Origin: Pelecanus crispus
Taxonomy: Eukaryota > Chordata > Aves > Pelecaniformes > Pelecanidae
Reading direction: 5' to 3'
DNA: 64,000 bases
NCBI RefSeq assembly: GCF_030463565.1
Contig: NC_134643.1
Location: 218,044,583-218,108,582 of the forward strand
In this document: piece by piece, positions 56,201 through 64,000 of the stretch
How positions within the stretch are numbered: position 1 is the first letter of the stretch
Layout: every line of letters starts with the position of its first letter
Notes under the pieces: model-generated
The model's input: the letters and a program-made list of their open reading frames with translations, nothing else
Told to the model about the DNA's origin: nothing
Database searches by the model: none
Program-made: the position numbers and the translations under genes

Positions 56201-59200
56201 GGGTTTTCATAAAAGCTAGCATGCTAAATCAGGATGTCAATGTGAGTAGTAGAGCAAAAGCAGGAAGATAAGACTGATAGCAACAAAGGCACCATAATAC
56301 GGTTAAGATCCTTCCTTTTTGGTCTTGCAGTAAAAACTCTCCTGCAAGCCTTGTGAAAGAAAGGTGTGTTCCTACCTTATCATGAGAAGACTTCAAACTA
56401 TGCCATCTCCCACTTTCCAACTAGTCACCATGTGCTGGACCAGGTTTCATGCAGTTTCCACTGTTTGGGGCTCTGCTTTTTCTCCATTTGATAAATGGCC
56501 GTGGCAGCACTTCCCTATCACAGAAAGGTGCTGTGAAGATAAACACCTCAAAGATGCAGCGCTGAGTAATAACAGCCTTAAAAGTAGTATAAGTGGACAG
56601 ACCTTCCCCAGTGTTTCGAGAACTGTGAAGATAAAAGTGCCCTCAGAGCGGACTGGAAAACAAGCTACAGCACTACAGGTGCATCTAGTACCATGTTGAG
56701 AGCTAGATAACCCCTGAAACATCTTAATGTTCAAAAGTGGCTTCACCAAGGAGGCAGAGAATAACCCTCAGTATGACCTAAGGAATTTGCTCAGAACATG
56801 AAAGGAAGTTAGTAAAAGCAAAAAAAAGAAGAGAGAGAAGAGAAAGAAGAGAAAGAAGAGAAAGAAGAGAAAGAAGAGAAAGAAGAAGAGGAGGTGCGGT
56901 GTGGCGAGGCATGGCAAGGCAAGGCAGGGAAAGAGAAAAAGTCTGAACTGCAGCAATCATCACAATTCCTGTGGTGTTTTGTGTAGAACAAAAGCTATAA
57001 TGGAGATGACAGTTAAGGCATTTCAACATAGAGACCCACTGAAAGGCATTGTTTCACTCTGTTGTCTCACCTATATTTTCTTTCTTTTTTGAAACATAAT
57101 TTTATTTTTAGGCATAATTAGGGTTACTTCCATGTTTCACTGCAATTAGTAGGGTGTATGTGATTATTCCTCTCTGTCCAGTGTTAGTCTCTGATTGTTG
57201 GTTTCTTTGTATTTGTTGGGTGGATTTTCACCTGCTCCTTTCTCTGCCTTTCCCTAGATTGCCTTTCAACACTTCCTGCTCTCTAAAATTACCAGGTCTC
57301 TGGGTGTCTGTGTTTGGATAGCAGATCACCTTCTACTGTCTGCAGCTGCTTTGCTGCCTAGCAGAATATTGATTTTTTTTTTTCTTTTTTTTTTCAAAAT
57401 ATACTGTAGGAGGAGAGGTGCAGAAATCAATATTTCATTAGACAGACCAGAATACAGCCACATCTGATCCACAGACCTGGGACACGGAGTAGACATGGCA
57501 GGATTAGGGTTGTAACAAAAGGCAATAGTAGCATCAGAAAGGAAGCAGTCAAGGCATAGACCTAGGACAGCAGGAGTTACTTTATTGGCATGAGCACAGG
57601 CTCCTTCCAGCAAGTGACTTAACATGTTGCTTCTCATCCATACCATGTGCCAGTTGTCATCTGAACCATAGGAGAAGGCTGGAGCTAGACACAAGCTCAA
57701 AACCAGCTGTCCTGTCTGATGGGGTCATCCTTCCTCTCTTGCTCCATTTGTACCCCAGCAGAAATTTTCATCCATGCAGCTTAGTTCACATAAATGTTCA
57801 GGACACAAAAATGCCTCTCTGATCTAACACGCATTATGGACAGGACTTTTTATTCCTTTCCTCTCATAGAGAACAAAAGGTAGAATTTTAATGGCATGGG
57901 TTCAAATGCTTTGAATAGTGAATCCTTGCAAACCAGCACATTTTGCTCAAAGAAGAGCTCAGTCACAAAGTTCAGCAGGAGCATCTGAAGGGATGGTGCC
58001 CTGGCAGAGAGGAAGGTGGTCATGGACTGAAAGTAGAAGCCTTTTCAAGCGGAACGGCCAGAGACAGGGATGATCTCTATCTGTATCTAATCCCACCTTA
58101 CAGATATTCAGTAGATCTGGGCAGACACCTACCAGGAAAACAACAAACTCAATCCAAAATGCAATTAATAACATAATAAGGAATATGGGTCAAATGTGGC
58201 AAATCTTTTCATTAAGAAGGTGAAAGAGCAATGCAGAAAAAGAGAAGCTTTTAATTTTCATATTCCCAAAATTAAATATTTTGACTTTTTATGTCAAAAC
58301 AATACTTGCAAGTTCAGATTTGGCTTTCTTCCCCCAAAAAGTTATAGAGGTTTATAAAGAGGTTTAATAATCCAATTTCACTTTGATTTGAGTTCTGGCT
58401 GAAGTCAAAGAGCATTGTTTTTTCCTTCTGAAGTTTTAGGCTAGGGTCTAGCACATGGACTTCCATCCATTACCAGTGGGGATGAGGGATGTCTACCTAT
58501 ACCCATTTTATGCTTTTGTGGGCTTGGGTTCCTTCTTCCTTTCCCACTCGTACAAAATGCTGATCTTAAACCTCTGGCAAAGAGGGTTTCTGTTAAAACA
58601 TCTGAACATTAATCAATTTGTGCACAATCTAAGATAGTTACTAAGACATTATTGAAAAAATGCATGCTGCCATCGCAAGAGAAAAGCAGCACAGGGGTAA
58701 ATGAAATGCTTATCCAACCGTTAATAAAGGAAAACACAATGCAGAAGGTTTTTACACATTTTTGTGCATTTAACAATCCTGTTTTGTCTTCAGCTTTTGA
58801 AGCAGTACTGAGAGATATTTTTCATTGTCTATTTTTTCTAATAAAATTTCACAGTGTTCTGAAAAGACTTTTGGTGCATGCTTGAGGAATTTGCTTGTCT
58901 GGTCTGAGAGAGCCATGTGATACAGTAGCATTTTAACATCTCAGTACAGAGCTGACTCCCAGCTCTGTATTACTTTCTAGGGGTTACTATGTAAATGACT
59001 TGTCTAAAGATCTGGTTTTTTACAACCAACTGATATTCTTTACAGGTCAAATTTCAAATATTTAAGTTCACTTGCATAGTTGAAGAAACCTGTGAAATCT
59101 TGGCACTAATTAACATCTTCAGTTATGTCCCCAGATTTCAACTCTTTACTGTGGTGCAAAGGGATTGGTCAATGGATTTTGTGGAGCTTTGCTGTTCATT

Positions 59201-60779
59201 TCAAGGGGGATAGAAAGCCTCACAGAATCCATTACTTTAGCTTTTGATCTTCATATAATTGTACTATCTCTACTGAAACACACGCACGTGTATTTTGGTT
59301 TCTTTCTTTTATAGCTGAACTTCCTACTTAATCATCTCATCTGAGTTTTTTTAAACATACACATGCAAAAAAATGTTTCACATGTTAAATTTTACAGGTT
59401 ATTTTATTAATGATGCTGAACTGATGTTGAGCATTTGCTGAAGGTAGACTTCATGGCATTATGTACATGGGTGTTTATGGTCTCAGTACAACAGGCTCCA
59501 GATTCAGCTTGGAAACCTGGGTCAGTCTTAGATTGCAAATAAAAACATAATTTTTATGGAGCAAGAGAAGTATGTGCATATACATAAACATATAGATACA
59601 TATTTGTATACATTTCTGTATGTATGTGGGGGTGTGATACGATTTCCCAGAAGATTGAAGCTACAGTGAAGTTTGTATCTCCTGTCATATAAAATAAATA
59701 AACAATGCCAATATTTAGAGTAGAAGAGTGTCTTTTATGCCAGAAAGCCTGACTTTTCATTCCAAACATATCAGTGGCTGTCATTAAAAAAAAATCCTTA
59801 TGCAGTATTACTGCTTATTTTATAGGCTGTGCTGAGCTGTGTCTCACTGATCAGGCTCTTTCAGCTTTGCTTATTCTATTCTACAGAGTAAGGGTTGCTG
59901 CAAGTTAAACATGCTGTTGAAATAAGGCACATGTAGAAAAAGATGTGCTTTGCTTTTCATTCTAAACCCATAGAGTGAGGATTTCTGTCTTACAAATGAA
60001 GGCAATGGTGATACAGCTCTTCTGAAGCATATATTGGAGTTAACTCAGCTTCCACAAAAAATGAGGACTCCGAATGGTATAGAACTTTTTTTACTTATTT
60101 GTGAATAACTTGAGATGGTATCATTTATTCAATGAATCTGGTTCATCACAGGTTTCCTTGTGAGCATTGTAATACAGAAATCTTCCTGACACTGTGGAAA
60201 AGGCTTTAAAAAATAAGTGCTACTGATGGCTGTAGCTGCTGATAGGTAATTACTAATTTGAAAACCAGAGTAACCATTATTCAAGCAGTAAAATATGGAT
60301 TTTGGAGTGTTACATCAGGCATCTGTCTTTAACATCCCTCTGGCATTTGTTTGTTTAATTTATTGAAGCAATCAAATCACCAAGAGTTTGAGGTAATATA
60401 AAGTGAACTCAGTATAATTCAAAGGAGTTATGAATCATAATATACAAAAAAACTAACTTAAAAACTACAGTAAGCATTATTTAATCCAGTCAAATTTTAA
60501 AAGCTGTTTATTAAGGAAAGTAAACTTTCGATGTTGCCTAGAGAAAAATTTAATTATGCACAGGAAATATGCAGCACAGTGTAATTAATATTGACTAATC
60601 AACCTCTCTTTCTGTTTCACTTGCAGGAAAATATAAACATCAATGAAGCTTCCAGATGCTTGGTGAAACACATAATTGCTAGTGAGAGTGATACAGTTCA
60701 GTCTATTGAACCAGATATTATAAAACCACACTTGAATTCCTCCAAGATTGTCAGTTGTTCAGCTTGCTTTAAATCCTAA
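41093..60779 (+). CDS. RAB38: RAB38 small GTPase, 3 coding exons, complete
   Basis: Rab-family GTPase of the RAB32/RAB38 branch. It directs cargo such as tyrosinase and TYRP1 to melanosomes and other lysosome-related organelles. Coding segments are 41093-41297, 49278-49558 and 60627-60779: 212 residues plus stop, against 211 in human. GTP-binding motifs are all present: P-loop GDLGVGKTS (17-25), switch I with Thr42 in RATIGVDFALKV, WDIAGQE (65-71) with the Ile typical of RAB32/38, NKCD (128-131) and ETSAK (158-162). The C-terminus ends C-S-A-C-F-K-S, a single CaaX-type prenylation signal with Cys209. Introns are GT-AG and joins keep frame (phases 1 and 0). The start chosen is the ATG at 41093 because MQKHNQKEHLYKLL aligns with mammalian RAB38. 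It lies downstream of CTSC on the same strand, as in human. Exon 2 is flanked by direct repeats. Confidence 0.97.
43489..43552. repeat. GT/AT mixed microsatellite
   Basis: Runs of tatatgtatatatatc, then tgtgtgtgtgtatgtgtg and tatatatatata, about 64 bp in RAB38 intron 1. Confidence 0.9.
43693..43830 (-). mobile_element. CR1 LINE 3' end fragment
   Basis: Three catagaat octamers at 43695-43718, then gctttgggttggaagggacc and the agatcaggttgctcagagcc block, all reverse complement of the CR1 3' end. 5'-truncated. Confidence 0.92.
48491..48738 (+). repeat. Direct repeat copy 1, 5' of RAB38 exon 2
   Basis: 248 bp, matched by 51148-51392 in the same orientation with six transitions and one 3-nt length difference. 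One frame stays open from TTG at 48502 to a TAG just past the repeat. It ends with a pyrimidine tract plus cag and, 13 nt later, gtaagt. No repeat family recognised. Confidence 0.93.
49278..49558 (+). CDS. RAB38: RAB38 coding exon 2 (switch II to ETSAK)
   Basis: Acceptor cttcatcacag and donor GCCAAG|gtaacg. Encodes GQERFGNMTRVYYREAMG, the FDVTRPATFEAV strand, guanine-recognition NKCD and the ETSAK motif (residues 69-162). Length 281 nt, not a multiple of 3, so its loss would shift the frame. It lies between two near-identical direct repeats. Confidence 0.98.
50095..50205 (+). mobile_element. Possible MIR-like SINE remnant
   Basis: The run cagtggtcaaagtgctgaa, then aggttaaattcc and later aaaatggagataaaaa, in this order recall a MIR SINE. 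Diverged; offered as tentative. Confidence 0.3.
51124..51155. repeat. Perfect 14-bp-arm AT palindrome
   Basis: Left arm attattatttatat (51124-51137), loop aaga, right arm atataaataataat (51142-51155). The right arm overlaps the first bases of direct repeat copy 2. Confidence 0.9.
51148..51392 (+). repeat. Direct repeat copy 2, 3' of RAB38 exon 2
   Basis: 245 bp, second copy of the unit at 48491-48738, 2657 bp further on. The frame is kept through the 3-nt difference (ctcctctc versus ctctc). It starts within an AT palindrome at 51124-51155. Flanks outside the unit do not match those of copy 1. Confidence 0.93.
53985..54115 (+). mobile_element. MIR (CORE-SINE) remnant
   Basis: Ordered matches to MIR: gaactaggaatcaggagtcc, gccattgatctatcaggtgacc, ttcagaaagtcact, then a cctc-ttcttccataaag segment corresponding to the MIR cctcatctgtaaa block. 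Ancient amniote repeat, strongly diverged. Confidence 0.6.
54676..54735 (-). mobile_element. Short CR1 3' fragment
   Basis: cacagaatcgcagaactgag, then gcagaagggacctctggagg and tcatttagtccaac match the reverse complement of a CR1 3' end. Confidence 0.75.
56820..56894. repeat. 75-nt pure polypurine tract, 10-bp period
   Basis: Only A and G from 56820 to 56894, mostly tandem agaagagaaa units. It is followed by a G/C-containing imperfect repeat (ggcaaggcaaggcaggg). In RAB38 intron 2. Confidence 0.95.
60627..60779 (+). CDS. RAB38: RAB38 coding exon 3 (C-terminal helix and prenylation tail)
   Basis: Acceptor tctgtttcacttgcag. Encodes ENININEASRCLVKHIIA, then the hypervariable region and a tail with two cysteines (Cys206, Cys209) ending FKS before TAA. 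Residues 163-212. The intron before it is phase 0. Matches the mammalian last exon in length and motif order. Confidence 0.96.
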   Translation, partial: ENININEASRCLVKHIIASESDTVQSIEPDIIKPHLNSSKIVSCSACFKS

Positions 60780-61335
60780 GAGACTTCCAGACTATTACAA
60801 GAGCTGAACAACTATGATTCACAATGTATACTTTACCCAACATACCCAGTCTGCCCAGATTGTCTATAAACAGATTGCCATTTTCTCAAAAATATACTTA
60901 ACATTTTCCATAATTTTCATAGCTAAAATTTATTGTGAGCTGTTCATTGACAGCAACTATTCAAAACTGTCTTTGGCTACTGGTCAAATAAGACTCATGG
61001 TGATGGCTGTGTTTTCCCAGTTGGGTAGCACCAACAGTGATATCAAAACCTATTTCTTTGCAACGTGGTTTCTGAAAGCTCATATTTGTGATGTGACTGC
61101 AGTAATACTCTACTTCTCCGTTGGTCCTCCAGCCCATCTTCTCAATATCCTGACCAGGCAACCATTATCATTACACTTTTTTGTCACCCCTCATACTTGA
61201 ATGATCTTGTTTCATATGAGGAAGATGATGATGACAATGAAAATATAGCTGTTCAGAAAGAGGCAACAAAAATGTTCACAATGAAATATTCCCATTGCAA
61301 GTTCAGTCACCTGGATGAGGTGCCAAGATTGAACA
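60780..61335 (+). other. RAB38 3' UTR / flank, first part
   Basis: The sequence follows the stop codon. An open frame at 60814-61200 begins 34 nt after the RAB38 stop but has no recognisable domain and is taken as chance. No AATAAA appears before the CR1 insertion. Candidates come later, at 62236-62241 and 62689-62694, so the transcript may run through the CR1. Confidence 0.5.
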
Positions 61336-61750
61336 TAGAATCATAGAATCATAGAATGGTTTGGGTTGGAAGAGACCTTTAAAAATCATCTAGTCCAGCT
61401 CCTGTGCCATGAGCAGGGACATCTTCCACTAGATCAGGTTGCTCAGAGTCCCGGCCAACCTGACCTTGAATGTTTCCAGGGATGGGGCATCCACAACTTC
61501 TCTGGGCAACCTGTTCCAGTGTTTCACCATGCTCACTGTAAAAAATTTCTTCCTTATATCCAGTCTAAATCTACCCTCTTTTAGTTTAAAACCATTACCC
61601 CTTGTCCGACTGCAACAGGGCCTGCTAAAAAGTTTGTACCCATCTTTCTTATAAGCTCCCTTTAAGTACTGAAAGGCCACAGTAAGGTCTCCCCAGAGCC
61701 TTCTCTTCTCCAGGTTGAACAACCCCAACTCTCTCAGCCTTTCCTGTCAT
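61336..61750 (-). mobile_element. CR1 LINE, 3' part with ORF2 C-terminus
   Basis: Starts with catagaat octamers and ggtttgggttggaagagacc. On the minus strand it encodes the CR1 ORF2 C-terminus with the typical NRLPREVVDAPSLETFK segment (open frame within 61429-61728). About 415 bp, relatively well preserved, 5'-truncated. Confidence 0.95.
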
Positions 61751-64000
61751 TAGAAGAACTCAGCTTGTGAGACTGAACACTGATGTAGTTTTTGCTGCCC
61801 CTTTCTGAAGAGTTAAATTCTCATAGTTGTTAGCATTGTCTTCAGGTGAAGCAAGATGAAACAAGTCAAGGGTAATGGGTGACAAAACAGAGAATCAGGG
61901 GTACATTCTTATAGTTGAAGTGGCTGAAAGTTTTCAGAAATGTTATCCATTCTAGAAAACCAGCATCTCCTCTGAAAAGCACTCATTGATTTTGTTCCTG
62001 CCTCTCCATTCTTCATGCCACAGGTGTTGTTCCTGTGTGTTTAAATTGTGTATATTCTATAAGTCCCTGCATGCATCCTTCCATTATGTTGATTCTCATG
62101 GGCAAATTCACTATCTACACTACAATGGAACAGTTGAGCTTTTCAGGAATGCATCTGTGTTGAATAACAGGGTATTTGCTTTCTGAGAACATTCATCTAA
62201 AAAAACACAATTGTATGAATGATTATAGGAAGCAAAATAAAACAGTCCTAAGAAACACTCCTGGAATATGTGCACAATTTGTTGAGCTGTACTGTGGAAA
62301 TTAAATGGTTGATTTTCAGTCTCACAAAATATGCAGGTTGGTGGAGTCATTCAGACAAGTGTGTCTAGACAAGAAGTCTTGACATCTGGCTGCAAGCCCC
62401 TGCAAGACAAACTTTAGCTGTCTCCTGCCATAGACAAATCACTTCCATTTTCTTGTTCCTACTCAGCCTTTTCCTTCCTAAGATGTGAACTCTTAGTGGC
62501 AGGAGCTGTCTTCTGAGATGGGTTTCTGTCCTCAGAGATGTGTAACACCATGGAGGGGAGCAGGCAGAATCTCATGACCTCTTGTGTTTGCAGACATCAG
62601 TGCAATACTTCGTTGTATACTTAGTTGGAAATGAAGGAGTAAAACTCTCAAAGGCTAGTAAATAGGTGTTGGGTAGGAAAAATGAAAAAATAAAATCCTG
62701 AGGCTGACCTTATCCTGTGAGACCTATGGGGTTCATGTAACTAAAATTCAGCCTGTCACCGAATGATCTGTTACTATATAGGCATTGCAGAAGAGAGCCA
62801 GGGACAGACACATAGCTCTTTATGTGCTCTTCCAAAGCCTTAAATTGATATATTTTTGTCACAGAATTTTAGAATAAGAGAGCAAAATCTATGGTTTTAA
62901 AAATGAAAAAACACATTCAGTATTAATTGGCAAACACACATAGATGTAAGGATCCATATATATGATGAGCTGGGTTTTTTTGAGGAGAGTAATTTTCAAG
63001 TTGTCTTGATCACAGTGTTATGCTTTAACACGTGTTAAACACCCTTTAAGTCCTGCTGTGATCTGGGTCAAATATCTTAACCTTTCTGCCTCAGTTTCCT
63101 CATCTGTAAAATAGAGATTGATGTACACACCTACCTCACAGCGCTCCTTGAAAGTTACTGTTGGCACTGTGCTTTGAAGATATATGTTATACAAATGCCA
63201 AGCTCTATTACTGCTCAGAATGAAATATGAGTGCCCTCTAGCATAAATACATGGTGCTATAATGCCTTAATGTTCTAAATCTATCCAGGGCTTGTCTGTG
63301 CTGCAACAATTAGCTTCAATTATTCCATCTCAGTTAACCTAGTCGAGGTTATAAAGCAATGTGTGACTGCATAGGATGATTAGATTAGCTGCACATGGGT
63401 TACAAACAGAACATGGTACTAGTTTAATAATCTCAGCAGCAAAGCTGCAATTCAGAACTAGTGCCAGGTCAGCTATTTCAAATTTAAAGTATTATTTAAG
63501 TCAAGTCGTATGGATGCCTTATTAAGGATAACACTTTATTCATACCTTGAGCCAACACGGTGGGGAACACAAGCCCTAGATATTCAGATGGCTTCTAAAG
63601 GGCTAAGTTTTCATGAGTTGAACCTTATGCTTTAATTATAAATCTGGATGCCTCAGGTGAAGCAGAGGAAGTTGTAATTTCTTCCAAAAATTATTTTGTG
63701 CTCAACTTGCAACAAACATAGCGGTTGCTAATGTGTTTTAGTTACCTTCAGATCACTTGTCTTTGGTGGCTTTTAGCCAATATTCATTAAGCACAATGGT
63801 AACTTTCACGAAAGTTTGAGAGCTATGGCTGAAGATCTAGTATAACAGTAATTAAAAACCCACATAAACAAAACACTTACAGGACATGTAGATTTTTTTT
63901 TTTTCTTCCCTGTATTGTATAAACTTGCTTTAAATTAAGAACTCATCAACTGTTCCCCTTGTTTCTGTTGTATCAGGTTTCACTACAGTCACAGTTCTGG
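61751..64000. other. Downstream flank of RAB38
   Basis: AT-rich DNA with poly(A) signals at 62236-62241 and 62689-62694 and the MIR at 63050-63205. No further gene recognised up to the end of the window. Confidence 0.6.
63050..63205 (+). mobile_element. MIR (CORE-SINE) remnant
   Basis: Clear MIR signature: ctgggtcaaatatcttaacc, then ctgcctcagtttcctcatct and gtaaaatagagattga, then cacctacctcacag and a ggcactgtgctttgaag tail region. It is better preserved than the intron 2 copy. Confidence 0.8.

Larger units (their letters stand above)
49559..60626 (+). other. RAB38 intron 2
   Basis: GT-AG intron of 11068 bp. It holds direct repeat copy 2, MIR-like SINE remnants, a CR1 piece at about 54676-54735 and a 75-nt purine tract. 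No additional gene supported. Confidence 0.85.

Noticed and set aside
60814-61200. 128-codon open frame just after the RAB38 stop
   Set aside because: Hydrophobic but featureless and AT-driven; a 3' UTR frame without homology.

Overview
The window is a piece of a bird nuclear genome. It carries two tandem, same-strand (+) protein genes with long introns: CTSC (cathepsin C / dipeptidyl peptidase I, 7 coding exons, 2035-20284) and RAB38 (small GTPase, 3 coding exons, 41093-60779). All exon joins keep frame across GT-AG introns and give complete proteins of 461 and 212 residues, close to the human lengths of 463 and 211. The avian call rests on CR1 LINE 3' ends with catagaat octamers and on solo LTRs of a type familiar from bird genomes. 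The CTSC-RAB38 adjacency is known from human chromosome 11 and is tighter here (about 20 kb between stop and start codons).

Layout. 1-1150: upstream DNA with a CR1 fragment. 1153-1731: G-rich minisatellite abutting a CpG island and TATA-less promoter (about 1790-2460) that contains CTSC exon 1. 2201-19781: CTSC introns; intron 2 carries an antisense LTR. 20285-20930: CTSC 3' UTR with two poly(A) signals. 20931-41092: intergenic, holding a T36 tract, two antisense solo LTRs with 5-bp target duplications (23735-24420 and 26496-27032) and a 2-kb decayed CR1 (about 33340-35408). 41093-60779: RAB38; introns hold CR1 pieces, microsatellites, a 75-nt pure purine tract and MIR-like ancient SINEs. 60780-64000: RAB38 3' flank with a CR1 insertion and a recognisable MIR.

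The two genes do not form an operon, but both serve lysosome-related compartments: CTSC is a lysosomal tetrameric aminodipeptidase that activates granule serine proteases, and RAB38 directs cargo to melanosomes and other lysosome-related organelles. Their linkage is long-standing synteny; I infer no joint regulation.

The least expected structure is a pair of about 245-bp direct repeats (48491-48738 and 51148-51392, 6 transitions plus one 3-nt gap) that bracket RAB38 exon 2. Both copies keep the same open frame and carry identical splice-like signals, and the second copy begins inside a perfect 14-bp-arm AT palindrome. No prokaryotic features, tRNA or rRNA genes, or further protein genes were recognised.
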